NCBI RefSeq assembly: GCF_034670005.1
Contig: NZ_JAXMOH010000001.1
Coordinates: 434,001-498,000, forward strand
DNA: 64,000 bases
Source of the DNA: Thalassobius sp034670005
Lineage (GTDB): Bacteria; Pseudomonadota; Alphaproteobacteria; Rhodobacterales; Rhodobacteraceae
Direction of reading: 5' to 3'
In this document: one piece after another, positions 28,566 through 37,777 of the stretch
Layout of the letters: each line of letters starts with the position of its first letter
How positions within the stretch are numbered: position 1 is the stretch's first letter
The notes under the pieces: model-generated
What the model was told of the DNA's origin: nothing
The model's database searches: none
The model's input: only the letters and a program-made list of their open reading frames with translations
Position numbers and translations under genes: made by a program

Positions 28566-28786
28566 GGTCCTCTCCCGTGGATTGTCTTTGGAAATGATGG
28601 GCAGTGACAGGAATGGGCGCGCTTTATAGGCGTGCCAGAACAGTAAGCGTGGCGCCAAAGAACCTCCAGGGCAGGCGCGCGCGATCATCCATGTCGAAAA
28701 TCCGTGTCATGCAGGGGCAGATACAGGCTCTCTGCGAGTCTGACAAGGCCCTTGCCCGTTTGCATCGCCCATGCAAACCTGCTCGC

Positions 28787-30124
28787 ATGGAGGAAACACA
28801 GGTCGAAACCGCCCCGCCACAAAGCACCGAGGAACTGGTTCTCGGCCTCTGGTCCGATGTTGAGAGATTTCTATCCAGTCTGATGCGCCCGTGGAGCGGC
28901 TATCAGTTTCTCATTGCTCTCGGCCTGGCTCTGGTCGCCTATTTGCTGGCCCGCTTCATCGGCCCTCATATCCACGGCTGGATGCGCAGCAAGGGGCACT
29001 GGGCCACATGGCGGTTGCGGATTTTGGTGATTCTGCATCGGCGGCTGCAATTGATCATTTTTGTTGCATTGATCTGGCCGACCGTCTGGATCATGCGCGA
29101 AGTCACCTGGCCCAGCCGGTCATATATGCTGAGCATTCTGGCACAACTTGCCTTTGCTTGGTTGATTATCGCCGTTCTGACGCGGGTTATCAAAAACACA
29201 CTGCTGCGTCAGGTGGTGCGCTATTGTGGCTGGATCTGGGTCACTCTGTCGATCCTGAATCTGACAGAAGATACCCGGCTGCTGCTGGATAGCGCCGCGA
29301 TCAATCTGGGCGGCACCCATCTTTCCTTGTGGTTGCTGTTGCAGGCAGTAGCGTCGCTGACAGTACTGTTCACGCTGGCCCGGTTTCTGTCGCGTGCCAG
29401 CAGCGACAGCATCCGCAAGAATAAGGAAATCAGCCCTTCAATGCAGGTGCTGATGGTGAAGTTCCTTCAGGTGCTACTGTATGGCGCGGCGGTCTTCATC
29501 GGGTTACAGGCGGTCGGCTTCGACCTGACCGGTCTGGCATTCCTGTCCGGCGCGATTGGTGTGGGCCTCGGCTTCGGGCTTCAGAAAGTCGTGTCAAACC
29601 TGGTCTCGGGCATCATCATCCTTATGGATAAATCGATAAAACCCGGTGATGTGATTTCGCTGGGATCAACCTTTGGCTGGATAGAAGCGCTGGGCGCGCG
29701 CTATGTCAGTGTCGTCACCCGCGACGGCAAGGAATTCCTGATCCCCAACGAAGACCTGATCACCGGCCAGGTGGTGAACTGGTCGCATTCCAACGACTAT
29801 GTCCGGCTCGACATCGAATTTGGCACCGCTTATGGCGACGATCCGCATCAGGTGCGCGCCATCGCGATCGAGGCCGCCCTAAGCGTCGACCGGGTGTTGA
29901 GCTTCAAGCCGCCGGTCTGCCACATCATCGGTTTCGGCGACAGTTCGGTGGATTACGTTCTGCGGTTCTGGATCAAGGACCCTACCGGCGGGCTGACCAA
30001 TATTCGCGGCAACGTGTTTTTGGCGCTTTGGGATGGGTTTCAGAAAAACGGCATTTCCATTCCCTTTCCGCAGCGCGAAGTCACGATGCTGCCCGGTTCG
30101 CAATTACAAACCAAGCCAGAATGA
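28787..30124 (+). CDS. MscS-type mechanosensitive ion channel
   Basis: A channel of about 445 residues that would open under membrane tension to release solutes. After a short acidic N-terminus it has about five or six membrane segments. The pore-lining helix and beta domain are seen in GAIGVGLGFGLQKVVSNL and IILMDKSIKPGDVISLG, followed by FLIPNEDLITGQVVNWSHSN. It is larger than E. coli MscS (286) because of extra N-terminal helices, as in many alphaproteobacterial paralogues. The start MEETQ at 28787 is a choice; ATGs at 28691 and 28709 are in frame but the sequence before 28787 has no family character. Confidence 0.9.
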   Translation: MEETQVETAPPQSTEELVLGLWSDVERFLSSLMRPWSGYQFLIALGLALVAYLLARFIGPHIHGWMRSKGHWATWRLRILVILHRRLQLIIFVALIWPTVWIMREVTWPSRSYMLSILAQLAFAWLIIAVLTRVIKNTLLRQVVRYCGWIWVTLSILNLTEDTRLLLDSAAINLGGTHLSLWLLLQAVASLTVLFTLARFLSRASSDSIRKNKEISPSMQVLMVKFLQVLLYGAAVFIGLQAVGFDLTGLAFLSGAIGVGLGFGLQKVVSNLVSGIIILMDKSIKPGDVISLGSTFGWIEALGARYVSVVTRDGKEFLIPNEDLITGQVVNWSHSNDYVRLDIEFGTAYGDDPHQVRAIAIEAALSVDRVLSFKPPVCHIIGFGDSSVDYVLRFWIKDPTGGLTNIRGNVFLALWDGFQKNGISIPFPQREVTMLPGSQLQTKPE

Positions 30125-30133
30125 TCTTTGCCG

Positions 30134-30160
30134 AGCGCCCGTTCTGAGCCGGGCGCTTTC
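30134..30160 (+). terminator. Terminator after mscS
   Basis: AGCGCCCG and CGGGCGCT form a perfect eight-base stem around an eight-base loop, followed by TTTCC, 10 bases after the channel gene. The T tract is short. Confidence 0.6.
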
Positions 30161-30279
30161 CTCCTTCCGGCGCGGTCGTTCCAGACCCCTTGAACCGGAC
30201 ATTGAGATTTCACATATCCAATGGTATTCTGAAAGAGTCTGGCGCCGGGACCTTTGCGGCGCATGAAATAAGGAGGACA

Positions 30280-30336
30280 ATGTCCTGTCTCTTAGCCATG
30301 ATGCGGCACGCGCCGCTGAACTGGGGGCAGCCGTGA
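30280..30336 (+). CDS. Possible 18-codon leader peptide coupled to rsfS
   Basis: AAGGAGG precedes an ATG at 30280 that opens MSCLLAMMRHAPLNWGQP and stops at TGA 30334-30336. The stop overlaps the GTG start of rsfS (GTGA). rsfS itself has only GGGGG nearby, so ribosomes finishing the leader could re-initiate there. Alternatively rsfS starts at CTG 30285 in its own open frame and the leader is accidental. Confidence 0.35.
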   Translation: MSCLLAMMRHAPLNWGQP

Positions 30337-30698
30337 CCGGCGCCCCTGCAGATGTGTCAAGCGAAGACCTGCTTGCCCGTATCCTAAGCTCTCTCGAGGA
30401 TGACAAAGCCGAAGACATCGTGCAGATTGATCTGCGCGGCAAATCGTCGATCGGCGACTACATGGTCGTCTGTTCCGGTCGGTCCAGCCGCCAGGTTTCT
30501 GCGATGGCGGAAAAACTGGTGGAACGGCTGAAACATGACTTCAACCGTGTCAGCCGGGTTGAAGGCAAGGATACCGGCGACTGGGTTCTGATTGATGCTG
30601 CCGATGTGATCGTGCATATCTTCCGGCCCGAAGTGCGCGATTTCTACCAGATCGAAAAAATGTGGCAGCCCGCCGGGGCACCGCCTGCACAGGCCTGA
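30333..30698 (+). CDS. rsfS: Ribosome silencing factor RsfS
   Basis: RsfS (YbeB/Iojap) binds ribosomal protein uL14 on the 50S subunit and blocks joining of subunits during starvation. The 121-residue product carries the family core DDKAEDIVQIDLRGKSSIGDY, then MVVCSGRSSRQVSAMAEKL, GKDTGDWVLIDAADVIVHIF and the terminal RDFYQIEKMW. The start codon is GTG at 30333; the frame is open for 16 further codons upstream with CTG at 30285 well spaced from AAGGAGG. The stop overlaps the rlmH start by one base (TGATG). Confidence 0.93.
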   Translation: MTGAPADVSSEDLLARILSSLEDDKAEDIVQIDLRGKSSIGDYMVVCSGRSSRQVSAMAEKLVERLKHDFNRVSRVEGKDTGDWVLIDAADVIVHIFRPEVRDFYQIEKMWQPAGAPPAQA

Positions 30699-31168
30699 TG
30701 CGGGTACATATCTGCGCGGTGGGTCGGATGCGTTCCGGCCCCGAACGCGCATTGATCGACGATTACCTCACCCGGTTCGACCGTAGCGGCCGTGGTTTGG
30801 GGCTGGGGCCTTTGACCATTCACGAAGTCGAAGACAAGAAAGGCGGCGGAATGACCGCAGAATCCGTCCTGCTGGATCGTGCGATCCCCAAAGGCGCGGT
30901 AATCTGCACGATGGACGAGCGCGGCAAACTGCTCAGTTCGCCCGACTTTGCCGATAAACTGGCTGGCTGGCGCGACGCCGGACGTGGCGATCTGGCCTTT
31001 GTCATCGGCGGTGCAGACGGGATCGATCCGGCTTTGCGCGCCAAGGCGGATTTTTCCCTGTCCTTCGGCAAAATGGTCTGGCCGCATATGTTGGCGCGGG
31101 CAATGCTGTGCGAACAATTATATCGCGCGGCCTCGATTCTCGCCGGAAGCCCCTATCACCGGGCCTGA
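30698..31168 (+). CDS. rlmH: 23S rRNA pseudouridine-1915 N3-methyltransferase RlmH
   Basis: RlmH methylates pseudouridine 1915 in helix 69 of 23S rRNA. The 156-residue product matches the family length and SPOUT fold: MRVHICAVGRM at the start, LAFVIGGADGIDP in the S-adenosylmethionine knot, and KMVWPHMLARAMLCEQLYRA near the C-terminus. The ATG at 30698 overlaps the rsfS stop, so the two are coupled. Confidence 0.97.
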   Translation: MRVHICAVGRMRSGPERALIDDYLTRFDRSGRGLGLGPLTIHEVEDKKGGGMTAESVLLDRAIPKGAVICTMDERGKLLSSPDFADKLAGWRDAGRGDLAFVIGGADGIDPALRAKADFSLSFGKMVWPHMLARAMLCEQLYRAASILAGSPYHRA

Positions 31169-31227
31169 ATGCTTGCCCCTTGTGGATTGGCCCCTTAGAT
31201 AGCAGGTAACTTAACGAAGGGCAGCTC

Positions 31228-32745
31228 ATGACACATCCCAAACCAGTTGTTTTGTGTATTCTTGATGGCTGGGGCCTTAGCGCCGATCCAAAGGCGAATG
31301 CCCCGTTGCTGGCCAACACGCCTGTTTTCGACCGGATCATGTCGGAATGCCCGCACAACCAGCTGATCACCCACGGCCCCGATGTCGGCCTGCCCAGCGG
31401 TCAGATGGGCAATTCCGAAGTTGGCCACACCAATATCGGCGCCGGTCGCGTGGTGGCGATGGATCTGGGCCAGATCGACCTGGCGATCGAAGACGGCAGT
31501 TTCTTCAGTAACGAAGCGTTACAGGGCTTCATCGCCAAGCTGAAAAGCTCGGGCGGCACCGCGCATCTGATGGGACTGGTGTCTGATGGTGGGGTGCACG
31601 GCCATCTCACCCATATCATTGCAGCGATCAAGGCAATTACAGAGGGTGGTGTGCCGGTTGTGTTGCACGCCATTACCGATGGCCGTGACGTTGCACCGAA
31701 ATCGGCCTTCACTTATTTCGAGGAACTGGAAGACGCGCTGCCGGACGGGGCCAGAATCGGAACCGTCACCGGGCGTTATTACGCCATGGACCGCGACAAC
31801 CGCTGGGAACGGGTGTCCGAAGCCTATGCCGCGATGATCAAAGCCGAGGGCGGCCATTCAGCCAATGCCCATGCTGCCGTCGACTCCGGTTATCAACGCG
31901 AAGAATCGGACGAATTCATTACCGCCACGGTGATCGGCGATTATGCGGGCGCCAAGGATGGCGACGGGTTCTTCTGCCTGAACTTCCGCGCTGACCGGGC
32001 GCGGGAAATCCTGCGCGCCATCGGCGAGCCGGGGTTCAGCGATTTCGACACCGGTCCGCGCCCCGACTGGACGGCGCTGCTGGGCATGGTGGAATATTCC
32101 GAAGGCCATAATGCCTATATGGAAACCGTGTTCCCGTCGCGCGACATCGTCAATACTCTGGGTGCGTGGGTCGCCAAGCAGGGCAAGCGGCAATTCCGCT
32201 TGGCCGAGACCGAAAAATACCCCCATGTCACATTCTTCCTCAATGGCGGCAAGGAAGACCCTGAGGTGGGCGAAGACCGTTACATGGCGCCGTCGCCCAA
32301 GGTGGCCACTTATGATCTGCAGCCGGAAATGTCCTCCGCCGAAGTGACCGAACATTTCGTAAAGGCGATCAAAGATGATTATGACCTGATCGTGACCAAT
32401 TACGCAAACCCCGACATGGTAGGCCATACCGGCGATCTGGGTGCCGCCATCAAGGCCTGCGAAGCCGTGGATCAGGGTCTGGGTCAGGTGATCGAAGCGC
32501 TGGAAAAAGCTGGCGGAGCCATGATTGTCACCGCCGATCACGGCAATTGCGAGATGATGATTGATCCCAAAACCGGTGGACCCCATACGGCCCATACGAT
32601 CAACCCGGTTCCTGTCATTCTGATCGGTGGGCCCGAAGATGCGAAACTGCGTCAGGGCCGCTTGTCAGATCTTGCCCCAACATTGCTGGAATTGATGGGC
32701 CTGCCGCAGCCGACGGAAATGACCGGGAAAAGCTTGCTGGAATGA
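31228..32745 (+). CDS. gpmI: 2,3-bisphosphoglycerate-independent phosphoglycerate mutase
   Basis: GpmI interconverts 3- and 2-phosphoglycerate in glycolysis using two Mn ions. The 505-residue product shows LCILDGWG (Asp13), the phosphorylated serine in GQMGNSEVGHTNIGAGR (Ser63), HAITDGRDVAPKSA, FRADRAREI and the C-terminal metal site TNYANPDMVGHTG and VTADHGNCE. The ATG has GAAGGGCAG upstream. It overlaps the envC start by four bases (ATGA). Confidence 0.98.
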   Translation: MTHPKPVVLCILDGWGLSADPKANAPLLANTPVFDRIMSECPHNQLITHGPDVGLPSGQMGNSEVGHTNIGAGRVVAMDLGQIDLAIEDGSFFSNEALQGFIAKLKSSGGTAHLMGLVSDGGVHGHLTHIIAAIKAITEGGVPVVLHAITDGRDVAPKSAFTYFEELEDALPDGARIGTVTGRYYAMDRDNRWERVSEAYAAMIKAEGGHSANAHAAVDSGYQREESDEFITATVIGDYAGAKDGDGFFCLNFRADRAREILRAIGEPGFSDFDTGPRPDWTALLGMVEYSEGHNAYMETVFPSRDIVNTLGAWVAKQGKRQFRLAETEKYPHVTFFLNGGKEDPEVGEDRYMAPSPKVATYDLQPEMSSAEVTEHFVKAIKDDYDLIVTNYANPDMVGHTGDLGAAIKACEAVDQGLGQVIEALEKAGGAMIVTADHGNCEMMIDPKTGGPHTAHTINPVPVILIGGPEDAKLRQGRLSDLAPTLLELMGLPQPTEMTGKSLLE

Positions 32746-33875
32746 TCCGCACTGTCCTATCCGTCCTTTGCCTTGCCATCGCTCTGCCTGCTTGGGCAGA
32801 CCCCGATCCGGCTGCGTTGGCCGAGGCGGCGGCAAAGCGCCTTGAAACGGCTGCGATGGAATTGGACCGCGCCGACAGCGCCCGTAATCGGGTCAAAGCC
32901 CTGTCGGAAACACTGCGCGCGTACGAAGACGGGCTGGAAGCGATGCGCGAAGGGTTGCGCCGGGTGACCTTGCGCGAAGCGCAATTGGAACACGCGTTGC
33001 AGGCCCGCGAAACCGAAATCGCCCAGTTGCTGGGTGTCCTGCAATCGATATCGGCCACGCCAGCACCGGTTCTGGTCCTGCATCCCGATGGCCCCACCGG
33101 CACGGCCCGGTCTGGTATGTTATTGGCCGATGTAACGCCGGCACTGAACGAAAAGGCCGCCCAGCTGCGGACGCAGCTGGACGAAGTTTCGACCCTGCGC
33201 AGCCTGCAACAAAATGCTGTCTCCACGCTGGAAAAGGGGCTCGACGGTGTGCAGCAGGCCCGGACACGGCTGAGCCAGGCCGTGGCCGACCGCACCGACC
33301 TGCCGCGTCGCTTTACCGAGGATCCGGTCAAGACCGCGATCCTGATCGCTTCGACCGAAACGCTGACCGGTTTTGCCAGCGGCCTGACAGATATTGCCGA
33401 TAATGAATCCCCCGGCAGCCTGCCCGACATCGCCCACCGCAAAGGCACGTTGCCCTTGCCGGTACAAAGCGTGGTTCTGCGCCGCGCCGGTGAAGCCGAC
33501 GCCACTGGCATCGCACGCCCTGGCCTGATTCTGGCCACCCGCCCGCGCGCTTTGGTCAGCACCCCGACCGCAGCCACCATCCGCTATCAGGGACCGCTGC
33601 TAGATTACGGCAATGTGATAATCCTTGAACCCCAAGCCGGGCTTCTGTTCATTTTCGCCGGGCTCGATGTGGTTTATGGAACAACAGGCCAGGTCCTGCC
33701 CGCAGGCAGCCCGATCGGCCTGATGGGCGGCGAAGACGCAGAAATCGGCGCAATTCTGGCACAGGCCGGAAAGGGGGCTGGTGCCGAGGCGACAGAAACG
33801 CTCTATATAGAGATCAGAGAAGATAACGCGCCGGTCGATCCGGCGACGTGGTTCGTAACCGGGAAGGACAACTGA
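32742..33875 (+). CDS. envC: Murein hydrolase activator EnvC-like protein
   Basis: EnvC proteins sit in the periplasm and activate amidases that split septal peptidoglycan. The 377-residue product has a signal peptide (1-19, ending LPAWA), an alpha-helical coiled-coil part (about 20-225) and a C-terminal degenerate LytM/M23 domain (about 255-375). The HxH of active M23 enzymes is missing (LFIFAGLDVV in its place), as expected for an activator and not a hydrolase. It overlaps gpmI and is three bases before ctpA, an arrangement common in alphaproteobacteria. Confidence 0.9.
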   Translation: MIRTVLSVLCLAIALPAWADPDPAALAEAAAKRLETAAMELDRADSARNRVKALSETLRAYEDGLEAMREGLRRVTLREAQLEHALQARETEIAQLLGVLQSISATPAPVLVLHPDGPTGTARSGMLLADVTPALNEKAAQLRTQLDEVSTLRSLQQNAVSTLEKGLDGVQQARTRLSQAVADRTDLPRRFTEDPVKTAILIASTETLTGFASGLTDIADNESPGSLPDIAHRKGTLPLPVQSVVLRRAGEADATGIARPGLILATRPRALVSTPTAATIRYQGPLLDYGNVIILEPQAGLLFIFAGLDVVYGTTGQVLPAGSPIGLMGGEDAEIGAILAQAGKGAGAEATETLYIEIREDNAPVDPATWFVTGKDN

Positions 33876-33878
33876 GCG

Positions 33879-35216
33879 ATGAAGAAATTCGTCATGGCCG
33901 CGCTTGGCGGCACGCTGGCCGGGATTATCGCCACCACGCAGGTGGCTGGTCCGCTACTGGCGCAAGAAGCGGCAAAACAGACGAATGTCTATGAACAGCT
34001 CGACCTGTTCGGCGATATTTTCGAACGCATCCGCGCCCAATATGTCGAAGAGGTGGACGAAGAAAAACTGATCGAAGCGGCAATCAACGGCATGCTGACG
34101 TCACTCGACCCGCATTCCAGCTACCTTTCGCCGGATGACGCTGCCGATATGCGGGTCCAGACCCGCGGTCAGTTCGGTGGCCTCGGCATCGAGGTCACTC
34201 AGGAAGAGGGTTTTGTCAAAGTTGTGTCGCCGATTGATGGCACCCCGGCCGACGAAGCCGGGGTCGAATCGGGCGATTTCATCACCCATGTCGACGGCGA
34301 AAGCCTGCTGGGTCTCGGTCTTGACGATGCGGTCGACCTGATGCGCGGCCCGGTGGGCAGCGAAATCATCATCACCGTGGTACGCGAAGGCACGGCGGAA
34401 CCGTTCGACATCTCGATCATCCGCGACACCATCAAACTGCGCCCGGTACGGACCCGGACCGAGGGCAACACCGTCGTGCTGCGGATTACCACCTTCAACG
34501 ATCAAACCTATCCCGGAGTGGAGGATGGGCTAAAACAGGCGATTGAGGATCTGGGTGGCATAGACAAGGTCAACGGCATCGTGCTGGACCTGCGCAACAA
34601 TCCCGGCGGTCTGCTGACACAGGCGATTCAGGTCTCCGACGGCTTCCTTGACAGCGGTGAAATCGTGTCGACACGCGGTCGCAATCCGGCCGATGGTGAT
34701 CGCTATAACGCCACCCCCGGCGATCTGACGATGGGAAAACCGATGGTGGTGCTGATCAATGGCGGCTCTGCCTCGGCCTCCGAAATCGTTGCCGGTGCGC
34801 TCAAGGATCATCACCGCGCCATCGTTGTCGGCACCAAGAGCTTCGGCAAGGGATCGGTCCAGACCGTGATGCCGCTGCGCGGTGACGGTGCAATGCGCCT
34901 GACCACGGCGCGCTATTATACCCCGTCAGGCCGGTCGATCCAGAATCTTGGCGTATCACCTGATATCGTGGTGGCCCAGCCGCGCCGCGCCCCCGAGGCC
35001 GAAGCCGAAGACCAAAGCGCGGCCCGCCGCACCCGGTCTGAAGCCGATCTGCGCGGCAGCCTGTCCAATGACAGCCTGAGCGAAGACGAGATCAAGCAGA
35101 TCGAAGACGAACGCGCCAAGGCCGATGAGGCCGCCAAGCTGCGCGAAGAAGATTATCAGCTCGCCTATGCGATCGACCTCCTCAAGGGTCTGTCAGCGAT
35201 CGCTGATCAGAACTGA
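33879..35216 (+). CDS. ctpA: Carboxy-terminal processing protease CtpA (S41)
   Basis: A periplasmic S41 protease that trims C-termini of envelope proteins. The 445-residue product has an N-terminal membrane/signal segment (about 7-28), a PDZ domain (about 95-175, with GGLGIEVTQEEGFVKVVSPI) and the protease core. The catalytic serine is in GGSASASEIVAGAL (297-302) and the lysine in KSFGKGSVQT (Lys324). The C-terminal tail is charged. It follows envC by three bases and is closed by a hairpin terminator. Confidence 0.96.
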   Translation: MKKFVMAALGGTLAGIIATTQVAGPLLAQEAAKQTNVYEQLDLFGDIFERIRAQYVEEVDEEKLIEAAINGMLTSLDPHSSYLSPDDAADMRVQTRGQFGGLGIEVTQEEGFVKVVSPIDGTPADEAGVESGDFITHVDGESLLGLGLDDAVDLMRGPVGSEIIITVVREGTAEPFDISIIRDTIKLRPVRTRTEGNTVVLRITTFNDQTYPGVEDGLKQAIEDLGGIDKVNGIVLDLRNNPGGLLTQAIQVSDGFLDSGEIVSTRGRNPADGDRYNATPGDLTMGKPMVVLINGGSASASEIVAGALKDHHRAIVVGTKSFGKGSVQTVMPLRGDGAMRLTTARYYTPSGRSIQNLGVSPDIVVAQPRRAPEAEAEDQSAARRTRSEADLRGSLSNDSLSEDEIKQIEDERAKADEAAKLREEDYQLAYAIDLLKGLSAIADQN

Positions 35217-35243
35217 TCATTGCTTGCAGCACTGCCAGTTCGA

Positions 35244-35279
35244 AACGCCCTCGCAACCGGCTTGCGGGGGCGTTTTGCT
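35244..35279 (+). terminator. Rho-independent terminator after ctpA
   Basis: AAACGCCCTCGCAA pairs with TTGCGGGGGCGTTT (one mismatch), followed by TTTTGC. It lies 28 bases after ctpA and would end the gpmI-envC-ctpA transcript. Confidence 0.8.
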
Positions 35280-35357
35280 ATTTCCCCGTGGCGGCCTTTC
35301 ACAGCACCGCGAAGCACGGTAACGTCGCGCCGAAACCACTATTTCAAGGCCCGTCCC

Positions 35358-35840
35358 ATGACCCCTGAAAAAATCGCCAAGCTGCCCTATCGCCAATGTG
35401 TCGGTGTCATGCTGGTCAACCTTGATGGCCACGTATTCGTCGGCCAGAGAATCGACACCCCCACACCGGCTTGGCAAATGCCTCAGGGTGGCATCGACAA
35501 AGGCGAAACCCCGCGCAACGCTGCGCTGCGCGAACTTTGGGAAGAAACCGGCGTTCCCACCGATCTGGTGCAGGTCGAAGCGGAAACCGAACGCTGGCTG
35601 ACCTATGATCTGCCGCATGATCTTGTGCCAAAAATCTGGAAGGGCCGCTATCGCGGTCAACAACAGAAATGGTTCCTCACCCGGTTTCAGGGCCGCGACG
35701 CCGATGTGAACATCGCGACCGAGCACCCGGAATTTTCCCAGTGGCGCTGGCTGTCACCCGACGATCTGGTCGACAATATCGTGCCCTTCAAACGCGAAGT
35801 CTATGCCGAGGTGCTCAAGGCCTTTCGCGACCGGATCTGA
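35358..35840 (+). CDS. rppH: RNA pyrophosphohydrolase RppH (Nudix)
   Basis: RppH removes pyrophosphate from 5'-triphosphate RNA, opening it to decay. The 160-residue product has the short RppH N-terminus (LPYRQCVGVMLVN), WQMPQGGIDKGE and the Nudix box at residues 44-66 with REL-EE (ALRELWEETGV). The ending WRWLSPDDLVDNIVPFKREVY is also typical. The start MTPEKIAKLPY at 35358 fits relatives; upstream codons do not. It is separated from ctpA by a terminator, so it has its own promoter. Confidence 0.95.
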   Translation: MTPEKIAKLPYRQCVGVMLVNLDGHVFVGQRIDTPTPAWQMPQGGIDKGETPRNAALRELWEETGVPTDLVQVEAETERWLTYDLPHDLVPKIWKGRYRGQQQKWFLTRFQGRDADVNIATEHPEFSQWRWLSPDDLVDNIVPFKREVYAEVLKAFRDRI

Positions 35841-35954
35841 TCTTCATCTTGGCATAAATACTCTCGCCGAAGGCGCAGGCGCGCTACGCCGGGCTTGCGG
35901 CGCGGGCCGGTCCTTGCCATTGGCACCAAGGCACACGCGCCGCCCTTTTCAGGG

Positions 35955-36950
35955 TCAGCAGAACCCGTCAGCGGGGCGAATAAACCCTGTTTCGATCCCG
36001 CGCCAATTCCGAATCGGCGCATTCATCCGTTTCAAAGTCGCCGGATGTTTCGGATCGAGCAACCCAAGCTTGACCAAGATTGCCGCGATCGCGCATTCCG
36101 CCCCGCGCGTTGTGCCATCGACAATCTTCAACGCAATGCCCAGTTTGCGGTCCGGTACAATGGCGATAAAAAACGCTTCCGCCCCGGTTTTCAGTGCCAC
36201 ACGACCCTTTGTCGCGCGCATCAGTTCGGTGCAGGCCCGGCCTTCGCCCGCCACCAGTTCGGGATAGGCAACCATCGCCTGACGCAACCGTTGCGCGGCC
36301 TCGGCCCGTCGGCCCTGCCCCGCCTCGGCCGCGGCGAAAAACGCCATTGCACGCGCCATGCCATGCAGGCTGGACGCATGGTTCGGCGCCGAACAGCCGT
36401 CAATTGCATAACCGGGGCTGGTTTCGTCGGCGACATCCTCGAACGCCTCCAGAATGGCCCTCTGCACCGGATGGTCGATATCGACATATTCCGGCCCCGC
36501 TCCCAGATGCTGCGCCAAGGTCAGAAATCCTGTGTGTTTTCCCGAACAGTTGTTATGTATTTGGCAGGGTTCCTGCTCCGCCCGGATAAGCTGATTGCGG
36601 ATCTCGATATCGCGCGGCTGCTGCGGACCGCAGCGAAAATCATCGTCGTCGCAGCCAATATGATCCAGCCAAGCCTGCACCCGGTCAATATGGATCGCCG
36701 CCGCATTGTGCGACGCACAGGCCAGCGCCAGGTGTTCTTGGGTCAGCCCAACCTTATCCGCTGCGCCGCTTTCAACCAGCGGCAGCGCCTGAATCATCTT
36801 CGACGACGACCGCGGCAGGACCACGGCTTCGGGATCACCCCAAGCCTCGACGATCTGGCCGGTCGCGTCGCAGATCACCGCATGACCCAGATGGACGCTT
36901 TCCAAGAATTCGCCGCGCCAGATTTCTGCCATCGGAATTGGTTTTGTCAT
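35955..36950 (-). CDS. Asparaginase II family protein (Rhizobium type)
   Basis: A 331-residue protein of the family that includes the thermolabile Rhizobium etli asparaginase (pfam06089), unrelated to E. coli AnsA/AnsB. Motifs seen are VLPRSSSKMIQALP, ASHNAAAIH, the central NNCSGKHTGF with the conserved Ser-Gly-Lys, and IDGCSAPNHASSLHGMARAM. It would deaminate asparagine to aspartate in the cytoplasm. Start ATG at 36950 follows GTGAGG; a GTG four codons earlier is possible. It is a single gene convergent with rppH. Confidence 0.9.
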   Translation of the reverse strand: MTKPIPMAEIWRGEFLESVHLGHAVICDATGQIVEAWGDPEAVVLPRSSSKMIQALPLVESGAADKVGLTQEHLALACASHNAAAIHIDRVQAWLDHIGCDDDDFRCGPQQPRDIEIRNQLIRAEQEPCQIHNNCSGKHTGFLTLAQHLGAGPEYVDIDHPVQRAILEAFEDVADETSPGYAIDGCSAPNHASSLHGMARAMAFFAAAEAGQGRRAEAAQRLRQAMVAYPELVAGEGRACTELMRATKGRVALKTGAEAFFIAIVPDRKLGIALKIVDGTTRGAECAIAAILVKLGLLDPKHPATLKRMNAPIRNWRGIETGFIRPADGFC

Positions 36951-37125
36951 TCCTTGCCTCACCTTACTCTGTGCGATTTTCCGCCAATGGCCCTTTCGTC
37001 ACTGGCGGCTTTTAGGCTAATGTATCATTGTTGAGCACAAAATGCGCATTTCGCACAAAACGTCGTTGCAAGGCGGGCGAAACGCAAGCAGAGATTGAGG
37101 CAAAGACAGCTGGAGGCTGGATTAG

Positions 37126-37653
37126 ATGTTTTCACGTTTTCTTCGCGGCATGGCCGGGGCCCTTTTGGTACTGGCAGCCACGGGCGCATGGGCGCAGCAA
37201 ACGAGCGATAATCAGGTTGCTGCCAAAACCGACTGGAGCGTCTTCGAAGAGAGTAATCCGCAAGAATGCTGGGCGGTGTCGTCGCCCAAGGAAACGGTCA
37301 ACACCAAGGATGGGCGCGTTGTGGCCGTACGCCGCAGCGACATATTGCTGATGGCGTTTTTCCGACCCGGGGCCGGGGTCAGCGGACAGATCACCTTTAC
37401 CGGCGGTTATCCGTTCGCGCCGGGCTCGAACGTCAATCTGACCATTGACGACAGCAGTTTCGAATTGTTCACCGAAGGCGAATGGGCTTGGCCTGCAACC
37501 CCTGCCGACGATGCCAAGATCATCACCGCAATGAAACGTGGGCAGTCGGCGGTCCTTTCCGCCCGATCCGCGCGTGGTACACTCACCAAGGATACTTTTT
37601 CGCTGTTGGGTTTCACCGCCGCCGTGGAAGAGGCAGATAAGCGCTGCAAGTAA
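37126..37653 (+). CDS. Invasion-associated locus B (IalB) family protein
   Basis: A 175-residue exported protein with a signal peptide (1-23, cut after GAWAQ) and one IalB domain. It contains DWSVFEESNPQECWAVSSP and a C-terminal cysteine (DKRCK), which may form a disulfide with Cys48. IalB was named in Bartonella, where it affects erythrocyte entry, but homologues are common in free-living alphaproteobacteria with unknown function. It is monocistronic with a hairpin terminator. Confidence 0.88.
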   Translation: MFSRFLRGMAGALLVLAATGAWAQQTSDNQVAAKTDWSVFEESNPQECWAVSSPKETVNTKDGRVVAVRRSDILLMAFFRPGAGVSGQITFTGGYPFAPGSNVNLTIDDSSFELFTEGEWAWPATPADDAKIITAMKRGQSAVLSARSARGTLTKDTFSLLGFTAAVEEADKRCK

Positions 37654-37676
37654 GTCGTGATCGCTGGATCAGTGAC

Positions 37677-37702
37677 AGCGGCCTCTGAGGGGCGGCTTTT
37701 TT
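37677..37702 (+). terminator. Rho-independent terminator after the ialB-like gene
   Basis: AGCGGCCTC and GAGGGGCGGCT form a stem with one G-G mismatch and a TGA loop, followed immediately by six T residues. It ends 49 bases after the gene. Confidence 0.72.
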
Positions 37703-37777
37703 CATGTCGAACATATCTTTTGGCATTGCCTCGCGAATCCTATATGAAGCGCATTCACCCTCACTAGGATTGCGAAA

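Noticed and set aside
35841..35954. GC-rich stretch after rppH with ATAAATACTCTCGCCGAAGGC, considered as a repeat element
   Set aside because: Only one copy is seen in the window and symmetry is poor, so a dispersed repeat cannot be supported from this sequence.
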